A program made the position numbers and the translations under genes. The notes under the pieces are model-generated. The model was not told the DNA's origin. It worked only from the letters and a program-made list of their open reading frames with translations, and searched no databases. A stretch of 64,000 nucleotides of DNA from Bacteroidetes bacterium GWB2_32_14 (GTDB taxonomy: Bacteria > Bacteroidota > Bacteroidia > Bacteroidales > UBA12077), in the NCBI GenBank assembly GCA_001768235.1, contig MENK01000030.1, positions 36,387 through 100,386 of the forward strand. Reading direction: 5' to 3'. Positions within the stretch are counted from its first letter, which is position 1. Each line of letters begins with the position of its first letter. Shown here piece by piece: positions 53,855-62,466 of this stretch.

Positions 53855-53945
53855 ACTCTTTTCCCTATCTGGAATTACCCGGACGAGGTTCTAAGGGTTT
53901 GATCTCAGCCTGTAATTTTTAAGGCACCCCCATTGATCGGTTCAA
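53855..53945 (-). promoter_or_regulatory. TPP (thiamine pyrophosphate) riboswitch
   Basis: Read on the minus strand, the element has the THI-box parts in order: a 5' helix, GGGGTGCC, GGCTGAGATC, AAACCCTTAGAACCT, then CGGGTAATTCCAGATAGGG. CTGAGA and the ACCCTT-GAACCT region form the pyrimidine-binding side; GGTAATTCC forms the pyrophosphate side. It lies in the leader of the TonB receptor gene. When TPP is bound the leader should shut expression, at transcription or translation level. Confidence 0.93.
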
Positions 53946-53971
53946 AATTAGGCCTATTTTTGACATAAAAC

Positions 53972-54003
53972 AAAAAAAGCCGGAATTAATTCCGGCTTTT
54001 TTT
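53972..54003 (-). terminator. Terminator after thioredoxin
   Basis: Seven A, the inverted repeat GCCGGAATTAATTCCGGC (53979-53996), and seven T form a symmetrical hairpin. It ends the thioredoxin transcript just upstream of the TPP riboswitch and isolates the two units. Confidence 0.85.
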
Positions 54004-54014
54004 ACTCTTTATTT

Positions 54015-54380
54015 TTAGTTATCTAAATCTACTTTTAGTACATCTTTAATAGCTTTTTGAAAAGTATCTTTAGGCAAAGCACCCATAGCCATTTGTGGTT
54101 GCCCGTCTTTGGGAACAAATAAAAGTGAAGGAATACTTCGAATTCCAAACATGGCTGCAAGTTCTTGCTGATCTTCTGTATCAACTTTGTAAACATTAAG
54201 CTTACCTTCGTATTCTTTCGATAATTCTTCAAGTATTGGAGCTACCATTTTACAGGGCTGACACCAATCTGCGTAAAAATCGATTAAACAGGGTTTATCA
54301 CCTTCAAATTTCCAATCCTTATTTGCTTCAAAGTTGAAAACTTTTTCTTTAAATGTTTCTTTGGTTAAATGTTCTAACAT
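54015..54380 (-). CDS. Thioredoxin with CQPC active site
   Basis: The 121-residue protein has the thioredoxin fold: an N-terminal helix, PCLIDFYADWCQPCKMVAPILEEL with the redox pair near residues 40 and 43, the VDTEDQQELAAMFGIRSIPSLLF segment with the cis-proline, and a C-terminal helix. The active site is Cys-Gln-Pro-Cys rather than the common Cys-Gly-Pro-Cys, which can shift redox potential. No signal peptide is visible, so it is cytoplasmic. It is transcribed alone, divergent from the CCA-adding enzyme gene. Confidence 0.93.
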   Translation of the reverse strand: MLEHLTKETFKEKVFNFEANKDWKFEGDKPCLIDFYADWCQPCKMVAPILEELSKEYEGKLNVYKVDTEDQQELAAMFGIRSIPSLLFVPKDGQPQMAMGALPKDTFQKAIKDVLKVDLDN

Positions 54381-54515
54381 CGTGGTTTAGTTTATGTGTT
54401 ATTACTTGTATTTATTATTCTAAAGATATAAATATATGAATTTGTATATTAAATGTCAAAACTCATTCCAAACAGTATTTTTAGATGATAGAACAAAAAA
54501 AACAGCAAATAGTTG

Positions 54516-54523
54516 TAATTTTG
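54516..54523 (+). promoter_or_regulatory. Likely -7 element of the CCA-adding enzyme gene
   Basis: TAATTTTG (54516-54523) matches TAnnTTTG. Transcription starting near 54529 would exclude ATG codons at 54436 and 54526, which supports the ATG at 54556 as the real start. No good -33 TTG is visible at the usual distance, so confidence is moderate. Confidence 0.4.
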
Positions 54524-54555
54524 TCATGAATAATAACGAATTGTCATATCTATAT

Positions 54556-55965
54556 ATGAAGAAATGTCTTAACGAGCCTGTTTTCAAAATAATATCCCGG
54601 ATTGCTGATGAAAATAATCTTCCAACTTATGTAATTGGAGGATATGTTCGTGATGCAATTTTGAAGAGGAATTCCAAGGATATTGATATTGTTACTTTAG
54701 GAAGCGGAATTGAATTGGCAGAGAAAGTAGCTTTAAAGTTAGGGAACAATGTTAAAGTAAATGTTTTTAAGAACTTTGGTACAGCAATGCTCAAAACGAA
54801 CGATTTGGAAGTTGAATTTGTTGGTGCCAGAAAAGAGTCATATCGTGAAAACTCCAGAAAACCTATAGTTGAGAATGGAACTCTTATAGAAGATCAGGAA
54901 AGAAGAGATTTTACAGTTAATGCCCTGGCTATTTGCTTAAACTCAGATAATTTTGGAGATTTAATTGATCCATTTAATGGTATTGAAGATATTAATAACA
55001 AGATAATCCGGACGCCTCTTGATCCAAATACAACATTCTCAGACGATCCCTTACGTATGATGAGGGCAATCCGGTTTGCAAATCAACTTAACTTTACAAT
55101 TGAAGAAACAACATATAAAGCTATTCATGAAAATAAGTCGCGTTTAAGTATAGTTTCAAACGAGCGAATTATTGATGAGTTTAATAAGATACTCCAAACA
55201 TCAAAACCATCGGCAGGAATAAAATTACTTGAAAATACAGGCTTGCTGGCCGAGTTTTTTCCTGAAGTAAGTAATTTAAAAGGGGTTGACGAAATGATGG
55301 GAAAAATGCATAAGGATAATTTCTATCATACCCTTGAAGTTCTGGATAATGTTTGCCAAAAATCCGACGACCTTTGGCTTCGATGGGCTGCTTTGCTTCA
55401 TGATATTGCAAAACCAAGAACCAAAAAATTCATTACTGATATTGGTTGGACATTTCACGGGCATGAGTTTCTGGGTGCTAAAATGATTCATGGTATTTTT
55501 CGAAGATTAAAATTACCTCTTAATGAAAAAATGAAATATGTTGAAAAACTCGTTCAGTTGCATTTACGCCCAATTGTTCTTTCACAGGAAATTGTTACCG
55601 ATTCGGCTGTTCGCAGGTTGCTTTTTGATGCAGGTGATGATATCGATGATTTGATGTTGCTTTGCGAGGCAGATATCACATCAAAGAATGAAAAAACGTA
55701 TTCAAAGCACCTGAATAATTTTAAACTTGTTCGGGAAAAGTTAATTGAAATTGAAGAAAAAGATGCTGTTCGCAACTTTCAACCACCTATTTCGGGTGAG
55801 CTTATTATTGAAACCTTTAATATTAAACCGGGTAAAGAAGTTGGCATAATTAAAAGTGCGATTAAAGAAGCTATTTTAGACGGGGTAATTCAAAATAATT
55901 ACGCCGAAGCTTTTCAGTTTATGCTAAATAAAGGAGATGAAATTGGTTTAAAAGCAAAAAAATAA
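54556..55965 (+). CDS. CCA tRNA nucleotidyltransferase / polynucleotide adenylyltransferase with HD domain
   Basis: From [12 protein letters not shown] (54556) the protein has about 469 residues. The nucleotidyltransferase domain shows [22 protein letters not shown] with the catalytic DxD, then [10 protein letters not shown] and the linked [13 protein letters not shown] helix. An HD domain follows ([30 protein letters not shown]), as in Bacteroidota CCA-adding enzymes that also trim 2',3'-cyclic ends. It adds or repairs CCA at tRNA 3' ends; the sequence alone does not exclude a poly(A) polymerase role. Upstream in-frame codons to 54436 lie before the predicted promoter and are left out. Confidence 0.9.
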   Translation: MKKCLNEPVFKIISRIADENNLPTYVIGGYVRDAILKRNSKDIDIVTLGSGIELAEKVALKLGNNVKVNVFKNFGTAMLKTNDLEVEFVGARKESYRENSRKPIVENGTLIEDQERRDFTVNALAICLNSDNFGDLIDPFNGIEDINNKIIRTPLDPNTTFSDDPLRMMRAIRFANQLNFTIEETTYKAIHENKSRLSIVSNERIIDEFNKILQTSKPSAGIKLLENTGLLAEFFPEVSNLKGVDEMMGKMHKDNFYHTLEVLDNVCQKSDDLWLRWAALLHDIAKPRTKKFITDIGWTFHGHEFLGAKMIHGIFRRLKLPLNEKMKYVEKLVQLHLRPIVLSQEIVTDSAVRRLLFDAGDDIDDLMLLCEADITSKNEKTYSKHLNNFKLVREKLIEIEEKDAVRNFQPPISGELIIETFNIKPGKEVGIIKSAIKEAILDGVIQNNYAEAFQFMLNKGDEIGLKAKK

Positions 55966-57015
55966 TTATTCCTGATTAAAATTAATAATTAGATAAGTGG
56001 GTAAATGATCGCTAAAACCACCTATATAACTGTAACCAGAGAAAGTTCGTTTAGGCCTGAAACCAAAATTTCCCTCGTCTGGTTCAAGTAAGAAATCAGA
56101 ATTATGTATGTATATGTCGTTTTGTGTTGTATATAATTTATTGTTTGGATTTAACAATGCACCTGAAACTATCATTTGATCAAGAACACCCCATACACCT
56201 TGATACTTATGACTTCCAACATTTTGGTTTTTAAAAATTGCCGATAAATTATAAAGATTTTTATTGTTTATTTCATCAAAACTGCTTTTGGCATTTAAAG
56301 TTAAGCTTAAACTCGTGTTTTCAGGATAGTCATTAAAATCACCCATAATAACTATTTTGGCTGAATCAGAAATATTTAATATTGAATCTACTTGTAATCT
56401 TAAAACAGAAGCAACAAAAATACGGCGGTCTTCCGATTCCAGTTGTCCTCCCCAGCGCGAAGGCCAATGATTCACAAAAATATGCAGTGTATCAAGATTA
56501 TTTGCCAGGCCCTTAACGTACAAGATATCACGTGTTTTATTATCTGGCTGATCGGGGTAATTTATTGGAATAGCTCTATGCATAATTGGACTAAATAATT
56601 CTGGCCTGTATAACATTCCAACATCAATACCTCTTCGGTCAGGTGAATTTTTGTGAATTATTTTGTATTCGAATTTTACTAAAGGAGTATTATTTACCAA
56701 ATCGGTAAGAACTTTTCGGTTTTCAATTTCGCATAAGCCTATAATAGCAGGAGGATTCCATTCACCAATAGATACAATAACTTTGTAAATATTTTTTAAT
56801 TTGCTATAATATTTATTCTTGTTCCAGAAACGTTCTCCTTCAGGAAGAAATTCCTCATCATTTACCAGGGAATCATTAACTGTATCAAATAAATTCTCCG
56901 TATTATAGAACATTATTTTATAAGCATTCTTATTCGATGGTTCATTACTTTGAGCTTTTACTCCGGTAATAATTAATGAATTAATAATGAAAACATATAG
57001 AATAAAGAATTTCAT
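55966..57015 (-). CDS. Exported endonuclease/exonuclease/phosphatase (EEP) family protein
   Basis: The 349-residue protein has a signal peptide (about 1-21). EEP-superfamily motifs are MFYNTENLFDTV (Asn and Glu metal ligands), IIGLCEIENR, NSPDRRGIDVGML, FVNHWPSRWGG and IMGDFNDYPEN, and a C-terminal GFSDHLPTYLI with the catalytic Asp-His pair. Substrates in this group include DNA, sphingomyelin and inositol phosphates, so the target is uncertain. The stop overlaps closely with the convergent CCA-enzyme gene, and the gene follows the beta-helix lipoprotein by 6 bp, probably one operon. Confidence 0.9.
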   Translation of the reverse strand: MKFFILYVFIINSLIITGVKAQSNEPSNKNAYKIMFYNTENLFDTVNDSLVNDEEFLPEGERFWNKNKYYSKLKNIYKVIVSIGEWNPPAIIGLCEIENRKVLTDLVNNTPLVKFEYKIIHKNSPDRRGIDVGMLYRPELFSPIMHRAIPINYPDQPDNKTRDILYVKGLANNLDTLHIFVNHWPSRWGGQLESEDRRIFVASVLRLQVDSILNISDSAKIVIMGDFNDYPENTSLSLTLNAKSSFDEINNKNLYNLSAIFKNQNVGSHKYQGVWGVLDQMIVSGALLNPNNKLYTTQNDIYIHNSDFLLEPDEGNFGFRPKRTFSGYSYIGGFSDHLPTYLIINFNQE

Positions 57016-57021
57016 AAAAAT

Positions 57022-58431
57022 CTAGTTTAGTTCAACACGTTCAAAAGCACCAAGGTCAGGGCCGTTATCAATTGTTCTATTGTTTAAATTTATATCAAGA
57101 GGAAATTGTTGTCCAATTTCAATTTTTCCATAGTCTTTGGCTATCGAGAGTGTATCCAATTTGTAATTATATTCATACGGGTCTTTAAATTTTGGATCTT
57201 CGTTTTTTAGAATGTTTTCAAAAAAGTCAGGATCGCTTGTATTGAAATTTGCATCAACCTTAATCAGGCTGTGATCGAAGTAATAATTAAAATCTCCTGT
57301 GGCGTTTTCATCCAGAATAATCTCGGTTTCTTTATTCCCATATATGATGCTGTTCCCAAAAAAAGCTTTATTCAGTGGACGCACCTGTGTATTGCCATGA
57401 ATATCGATATAATAGTTATTTAATAATACGGATGGAGTTGAACGGGTAGAATATCCCCAGTAGTTTGCAAAAGTGCAGTGATTAAATTCATATGAACCAC
57501 CAAGGGTAAGGGCTGCTGTAAATTGTCCGCAATTTGCTATCAGGGTATTAAATGCTTCAATAGTTGTACCTTGTGCATACAAACCGGTTGAAGTCATATT
57601 TTCAATTTTTGAGTTTGAAAGCATTAACGTAGGTTTATCGAGGCTGGCTAATGTATCAACCTGAATGCCAATAATGGCATTACGTATCTCGGTAAAATTA
57701 ATAGCATTATCTCGGCTGCCAGGCAACATCCAAATACCATCCCATTGGCCGGGAATGTCTTCATATATTTTCTCTAGCCTGTCCCCTTCAAAAATTATGG
57801 GTGATTCAAAAGTTCCATTACAAACTAATGTTCCGGCAACATACATTCGGGATTCTTTATGGAAATGAAGTTTTACTCCTTGCTCAATAGTTAAAGTACT
57901 TGCAGTATCAACAAATAAGTAATTATATATAAGGTATGGTTTGTCATTAATCCAGGTTTCCGTTTGAATAATTTTACTATTTAGTATATGAACGTCTTGT
58001 CCCCATGAAATTAAATCTACATCCTGTACCTTCTGATTTATCGAAAATAGTATAGAATCATTAACCACCATTGGTAAGTTGTGATTTAATGGGTCGATAG
58101 TAACTTCAATAAATATATATAAACTGTCTTTTGATCTGAGCTCAATATTATTCACTTTTGTCCCGGATAACCCGTCAATATTTAACCTGTAAGGTGATGT
58201 TTCTCCTCCGGCAAGAGAAATAGATGATATTTGAACCGATTTGGTATAAGGATTTTTTACAACGAGTTTTTTTGTTGATGAACCGATAGTTGTAAAAACA
58301 GTATCGAATAATATGGTGTCGTTAGAAAATTTTAGTTTTACATCTGATGAAGTATAAAAATCATCTTTTTCGCACGAAAAAGTGAAACAGAATATAAAAA
58401 AAGGAATGATTAATTTTAAGATAAACTTCAT
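57022..58431 (-). CDS. Lipoprotein with right-handed beta-helix region
   Basis: The 469-residue lipoprotein has a lipobox FTFSCEKDD (Cys near 20), with acidic residues following, typical for surface lipoproteins here. An N-terminal beta-sandwich-like stretch (VVKNPYTKSVQISSISLAGG) is followed by a right-handed beta-helix (about 165-370) with ligand-like turns: VDTASTLTIEQGVKLHF, AGTLVCNGTFESPIIFEGD, NAIIGIQVDTLASL. Beta-helices often bind or cleave polysaccharides, but no catalytic set is evident. It lies 6 bp ahead of the EEP gene, suggesting joint function at the cell surface. Confidence 0.8.
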   Translation of the reverse strand: MKFILKLIIPFFIFCFTFSCEKDDFYTSSDVKLKFSNDTILFDTVFTTIGSSTKKLVVKNPYTKSVQISSISLAGGETSPYRLNIDGLSGTKVNNIELRSKDSLYIFIEVTIDPLNHNLPMVVNDSILFSINQKVQDVDLISWGQDVHILNSKIIQTETWINDKPYLIYNYLFVDTASTLTIEQGVKLHFHKESRMYVAGTLVCNGTFESPIIFEGDRLEKIYEDIPGQWDGIWMLPGSRDNAINFTEIRNAIIGIQVDTLASLDKPTLMLSNSKIENMTSTGLYAQGTTIEAFNTLIANCGQFTAALTLGGSYEFNHCTFANYWGYSTRSTPSVLLNNYYIDIHGNTQVRPLNKAFFGNSIIYGNKETEIILDENATGDFNYYFDHSLIKVDANFNTSDPDFFENILKNEDPKFKDPYEYNYKLDTLSIAKDYGKIEIGQQFPLDINLNNRTIDNGPDLGAFERVELN

Positions 58432-58556
58432 AATTTTAGAAATGAATTATTCACGAAATAACATAAAATAAACGACAGAACACGATTTAAATTATAAGAA
58501 AATAAAATTGCTAAGTTTTTTACAAAAAATTTCAATGACAAATTTAAATATTTGTT

Positions 58557-58564
58557 TACATTTG
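58557..58564 (+). promoter_or_regulatory. Possible -7 element upstream of the GNAT gene
   Basis: TACATTTG (58557-58564) matches TAnnTTTG, but no TTG lies at the usual 19-22 bp upstream. A start near 58570 would leave a 45-nt leader to the ATG at 58615. Confidence 0.3.
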
Positions 58565-58614
58565 TTATAATTTGAACAGAGTTCTATTTAAGAGTATCAA
58601 TACCCCTTCAGATA

Positions 58615-59115
58615 ATGAAAGTACAAAAAGCAATATCCGATAATATTCTTGAGATTATGTATTTGTTGCAACATTGCATTGAAGATTTTAATAAAAATAG
58701 TATTTATCAATGGAATGTTGCTTATCCTGATTATTTTAGGCTTTTACATGAAGTTGAAAATGGTTCGCTATTTATAATAAAACAAAAAGGTGTTTGTATT
58801 GGAACCATTACATTAAGCGAAGAACAAGATCCAGTTTTTGAAAAAGTTGAATGGGAAAATAATAATGATAAATTTATTGTGATTCAACGAATAGCGGTAT
58901 TTCCAACATGGCAAAAAATGGGTGTTGGTAAAAAACTAATTGAATTTGCAGAACAATATGCAAAGGAAAACAATTATAAATCGGTACGATTGGATGTAGC
59001 CAGTTCAAGTGAAGCTCTATTTAAACTTTACGAAAGTATTGGGTTCAAGTTTACAGGCGAAGTTCACTATCCAAAACAAAAAGAACCATTTAAATGCCTT
59101 GAAAAAGTAATATAG
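58615..59115 (+). CDS. GNAT family N-acetyltransferase
   Basis: The 166-residue protein has the GNAT fold, with the acetyl-CoA-binding motif A segment VIQRIAVFPTWQKMGVGKKLIEFAEQYA (Q-x-x-G-x-G form) near 88-115 and the motif B segment SVRLDVASSSEALFKLYESIGFKFTGE. The N-terminal half (IYQWNVAYPDYF, LFIIKQKGVCIGTITL) sets substrate specificity, which I cannot infer. It is a single gene in front of the convergent TolC gene, sharing the hairpin at 59152-59176. Confidence 0.9.
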   Translation: MKVQKAISDNILEIMYLLQHCIEDFNKNSIYQWNVAYPDYFRLLHEVENGSLFIIKQKGVCIGTITLSEEQDPVFEKVEWENNNDKFIVIQRIAVFPTWQKMGVGKKLIEFAEQYAKENNYKSVRLDVASSSEALFKLYESIGFKFTGEVHYPKQKEPFKCLEKVI

Positions 59116-59151
59116 AAAGGAAGTTTTGCAACTCCTTTTATATTTAATAAA

Positions 59152-59176
59152 ATAAGCCCGGTAAAACCGGGCTTAT
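59152..59176 (-). terminator. Terminator after TolC
   Basis: ATAAGCCCGGT (59152-59162) and ACCGGGCTTAT (59166-59176) form a perfect 11-bp stem. On the minus strand it is followed by TTATTTTATT, whereas the plus side lacks a T run, so it mainly serves the TolC gene. Confidence 0.7.
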
Positions 59177-59266
59177 CAGGAAAAGCAATCGTAATAATTA
59201 ACAAGTAATCCTAAACTAAAAACGTTGAATAATTTAACCCCTAATAATTACCTAAAATTTAAAGAT

Positions 59267-60694
59267 TTACAGTACAATTTGCTCTCCTTTATAGAAATCT
59301 AATATTTTTGATCTGAAAATATATTCGAATTTTGCTTGCAATGCATCCGATTTGGTTTTGTTTAAATTATTTTTTGCTGTTTTGTACTCTAAAATGTCAA
59401 CCAAACCAACCTGGAATTTTTGTTCAGTATATCTGAAAGCTTCTTCCATAGCTTCAACAGCTTGTGAATTTGCTTTGTATCTTTCTAGTGCAGCTATAGC
59501 CTGAACTCTTGCTTGTTGAATACTCTTGTATAAGTTTTGCTTTTGCAAATCAAGGCTTAATTTCGAGTCCTGTAACATTATTTTTGATTGACTAACGCTA
59601 TTCATTGTTTGCCAGTTGTTAAATATTGGAATACGTAATGCTACATAGACAAAGTGACTTGCATTATCGCTAATCTGATCCATGTATGGATACGATGAAG
59701 AATAGTTATACGTAGGTATGTAACTATAAGTATCTTCGCCACTTTGTGTTTGACCTGTTGCATAATCAGAAAGGCCAACAGAACTGCTCTCAATCCTGTT
59801 GGAAAGTTCATTGTATCTGGAACTATATTGATACCCCAGAGATATCGTTGGACTTATTCTTCCGTGTGAAATAGCCAGACTTCTTTCCGAACTTTTTAAG
59901 CTGTATTCGGCTCCTTTGATTTCAGGTAAAAACTCAATAGCTGTTCCGTAAATTGAATCTACACCTGAGAAATAACCAGCGAGATTAATTTCCAGGTTTT
60001 CAGGAAACAGAATCTCGAAATTTTCTGATGACTCAAGATTTAAAAGTTGAGAAAGATTTAAATAAGCAACTTTTAAATTATTTTCTGTATCTGTTAAAGC
60101 AGCCAATTCTCCGGCAGCCTGGGCTTCAATTTGTAAAAGATCGCCTTTTGCCGCATTACCTATTTCAACCAACCTTTTTGTTTTTTCAATTTGCTCAAGC
60201 GTTATATCGAGTTGTTTTTTTGCATTATCGCGCAATTCTTTGTTCAATAATATTTGTAAATATGCAGTTGCTACATTTAAAGTGATATCGTTTTTTACTT
60301 TATCAACACTTTCGAGCTGAGCCATTAAATCAAGTTTACTTTTTCTAATTGTATTAAAAGTTTGTAACCCGTTAAACAGGTTCACTTCTGATGAAAGTGA
60401 AATACTTCCACCCTGGAAAGCTTCATTAACATACGTATATGTTTCGTAGTTAATTGCTTTACCGGAATTTAAATAATGCTGTCCATTAGCATTTAAATTG
60501 GGTAATATTTCCATTTTCGATTGTAAATGATTTTTTTCAGCACTATAAGCCGATAGTTCTTGTCGTTTAACTTGAATGTTATTTGAAATAGCATAATTAA
60601 TGCATTCTTCTAATGTCCACTCTTTTTGAGCATTAGATGGTAATGACATGGAAATAACGACCAGGAAACTGAGTACAAATTTTAAAGATTTCAT
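59267..60694 (-). CDS. TolC family outer-membrane efflux or secretion channel protein
   Basis: The 475-residue protein has a signal peptide (about 1-22) and the TolC helical repeats: WTLEECINYAISNNIQVKRQ near the N-terminus, the matching LDLMAQLESVDKVKNDITLNVATAYLQILLNKE, a mid-region duplicate EIKGAEYSLKSSERSLAIS, and the C-terminal AFRYTEQKFQVGLVDILEYKTAKNNLNKTKSDALQAKFEYI. TolC proteins join RND, MFS or ABC pumps or type I secretion; no pump or adaptor gene lies in this window. The partner therefore cannot be named. Confidence 0.93.
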   Translation of the reverse strand: MKSLKFVLSFLVVISMSLPSNAQKEWTLEECINYAISNNIQVKRQELSAYSAEKNHLQSKMEILPNLNANGQHYLNSGKAINYETYTYVNEAFQGGSISLSSEVNLFNGLQTFNTIRKSKLDLMAQLESVDKVKNDITLNVATAYLQILLNKELRDNAKKQLDITLEQIEKTKRLVEIGNAAKGDLLQIEAQAAGELAALTDTENNLKVAYLNLSQLLNLESSENFEILFPENLEINLAGYFSGVDSIYGTAIEFLPEIKGAEYSLKSSERSLAISHGRISPTISLGYQYSSRYNELSNRIESSSVGLSDYATGQTQSGEDTYSYIPTYNYSSSYPYMDQISDNASHFVYVALRIPIFNNWQTMNSVSQSKIMLQDSKLSLDLQKQNLYKSIQQARVQAIAALERYKANSQAVEAMEEAFRYTEQKFQVGLVDILEYKTAKNNLNKTKSDALQAKFEYIFRSKILDFYKGEQIVL

Positions 60695-61009
60695 TTAAAG
60701 AATTTTAAAAGATTAATGTTTGATTTTTATCACATATTATGCCAAAAACAATATTGTATTGTCTTGCAGTTTGTTAATGTATTATTTGTAAATATTTTAT
60801 TATTCAGATGTGAACGAAATTGAAACAATGTATGTTCGAATCTGAACAATTCAAATATCAAATCCAAATTTCAATAAAGTTACGATAATTTGCAATTCGG
60901 ATACGATTATTTATATAATCCTTACGATAAAAAAGTCATGAATTGATTTGATCCATAAATCTCTATTTTAGCAATGTTAAAATATCAGGGGATTTTTATT
61001 TTAAAACCA
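60695..61009. other. AT-rich stretch upstream of TolC, no gene seen
   Basis: The roughly 310 bp upstream of TolC are AT-rich with no open frame or hairpin of note. They must contain promoters for TolC (minus) and for the plus-strand genes that follow. Confidence 0.5.
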
Positions 61010-61138
61010 ATGAAAAGTTTATTTCAATCAATTAAGAAAAAAATAATAATTACATCTCATTTTGATATAGGTGTAATTATCTTATTTTCAATAATTACCA
61101 TTGTTTTTTTGTTTTCATTTGTTAGAATGTACTTCTAA
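61010..61138 (+). CDS. Small single-pass membrane protein (42 residues), tentative
   Basis: An ATG at 61010 opens a 42-residue frame: a basic N-terminus (MKSLFQSIKKKIIITSHF) followed by one hydrophobic helix (IGVIILFSIITIVFLFSFV) and RMYF. An in-frame ATG at 60974 would extend it to 54 residues. It lies 49 bp ahead of the 94-residue gene, in the same direction. The helix-plus-basic-head layout is plausible for a real membrane microprotein, but short AT-rich frames arise by chance, so this is tentative. Confidence 0.35.
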   Translation: MKSLFQSIKKKIIITSHFDIGVIILFSIITIVFLFSFVRMYF

Positions 61139-61187
61139 AAAGATTTAATAAGTTATAGCTGAAAAGTAAAATGCATAAATCAATAAT

Positions 61188-61472
61188 ATGAATAGATTAA
61201 CATTACAGGTAAGAGTGAAAGATAAAAACGAACTTGAATTGATAGTTCTTGGTTATAAGATTTACTCAACACCTGAAGGTATTATTCATTATTGGTCAAC
61301 GAATGCGAATAGCAAATTAAGGCTTGAAATAAAGTTAGATGTAAAAGATTTTACATTACGTCCCAATATTATTACAAAGGATTTAGAAATAATAAACTCA
61401 GATATTGAAATTGCAGAGCAGTTTATTACAAAATTCTATGAAAATAGAATTTTACAAATGCAAAATGCTTAA
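61188..61472 (+). CDS. Uncharacterised 94-residue protein next to a protease-like gene
   Basis: I do not recognise a family. The 94-residue product has a beta-rich start (LTLQVRVKDKNELELIVLGYKIY), a loop GIIHYWSTNANSKLRLEIKLDVKDF and a C-terminal helix (EIAEQFITKFYENRILQMQNA). No signal peptide or membrane segment is seen. It lies 32 bp before the trypsin-like gene and probably shares its transcript, so a partner or regulator of that protein is possible. Confidence 0.6.
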   Translation: MNRLTLQVRVKDKNELELIVLGYKIYSTPEGIIHYWSTNANSKLRLEIKLDVKDFTLRPNIITKDLEIINSDIEIAEQFITKFYENRILQMQNA

Positions 61473-61504
61473 TAGTTGAATATTTAACATAATACCTGCG
61501 AAAT

Positions 61505-62341
61505 ATGTACAGATCAATATGGAAAAATTGCCAAAAATCAGTTTGCCAGCTAAGTTTTTACAGTGCATCTGGCATTAAAATTATTTCAATATCCGGGTTT
61601 AAAGTAAATGGGAATATTCTTGTTACCGATGAGTCGATATATAAAACATATAAAGCAACAGATGTTGTACTCAGGTTTGTTACTGATGATGGTTGTACAG
61701 ATTCGGTTAGTGTGAAAATTTCGATGAATGAGTTAAAATGCAGGATGATTAAAAGTCTGGATAAAGAAAAGATACCATTTGCGGCAATAAATATTGATTT
61801 TGATGAATTTAAAAATATACCTTCGTTGAAATTAGATTTATCAGGTAAATTTGAAATAGGTCAGCCGATAGCAATATTTGGTTACCAGTTGGAACAAGAT
61901 AATCTTGCGATAAAAACAGGTATTGTTTCATCATCTTTATTGCATGATAAAGGCTACAAGTATTTGCAAGTTGATTCTTCAATTAAACAGGGAAACTCCG
62001 GCGGGCCTGTCATTAATGCAGAAACTTGTGAAGTAGTAGGAATAATTGGACATCGTTTAGCAAATATTACTCAATCGTATAAACGAATGAAACAAATTAT
62101 GAATAATAATCTTACTATTTTAAAGAAATCACAAGGCAAGTTTAATGTAGAAGAAATAGATCCAATTCAGGTTCTGATTGCAAATCAAAATCAGATTAAA
62201 TACATATCAAACGAAATATACAAATCAGCAAATATGCGAATAGGTTATGCATTAGCTGTTGATCATGTACAAGAACTTTTTGAAGAATACATTGATTTTG
62301 AAGCTTCGGGATCAAATCACGGGTTTCAGATTAATGCATAG
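61505..62341 (+). CDS. Trypsin-like fold protein with apparently incomplete catalytic triad
   Basis: The 278-residue protein has the S1/DegP-like core: GFKVNGNILVTDESIYK (where DegP has LTNNHVV), PFAAINIDFDEF (where DegP has DLAVLKI), IGQPIAIFGYQL, TGIVSSSLLHDKG, and SIKQGNSGGPVINAE with Ser165 as nucleophile candidate. The histidine and aspartate expected at the first two sites are not there: Ser and Ala/Phe stand in. There is no signal peptide, so it seems cytoplasmic. It may be a binding protein rather than a protease. It follows a 94-residue gene by 32 bp and ends before a strong terminator. Confidence 0.75.
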   Translation: MYRSIWKNCQKSVCQLSFYSASGIKIISISGFKVNGNILVTDESIYKTYKATDVVLRFVTDDGCTDSVSVKISMNELKCRMIKSLDKEKIPFAAINIDFDEFKNIPSLKLDLSGKFEIGQPIAIFGYQLEQDNLAIKTGIVSSSLLHDKGYKYLQVDSSIKQGNSGGPVINAETCEVVGIIGHRLANITQSYKRMKQIMNNNLTILKKSQGKFNVEEIDPIQVLIANQNQIKYISNEIYKSANMRIGYALAVDHVQELFEEYIDFEASGSNHGFQINA

Positions 62342-62368
62342 TTCCTTAATGTAAGATGGTTTAGGTTT

Positions 62369-62405
62369 AAAAATGTTTGGCAGGCGACTGTCAAACATTT
62401 TTTTT
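62369..62405 (+). terminator. Terminator after the protease-like gene
   Basis: AAAAATGTTTGGCAG (62369-62383) and CTGTCAAACATTTTT (62388-62402) pair along 15 bp with one G-U, with a 4-nt loop and a T run continuing to 62405. Confidence 0.85.
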
Positions 62406-62466
62406 ATGTAGTTGTTTTACTATTACTTTGTAAAATAAATAATTGATACTGCTAAAATTAATAATT

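Noticed and set aside
54436-54555. Forty-codon N-terminal extension of the CCA-adding enzyme
   Set aside because: It precedes the likely -7 element at 54516-54523, and the enzyme family starts near MKKCLNEP.
59267-60694. Complete tripartite efflux operon
   Set aside because: Only the TolC gene is present; no adaptor or pump gene lies next to it.
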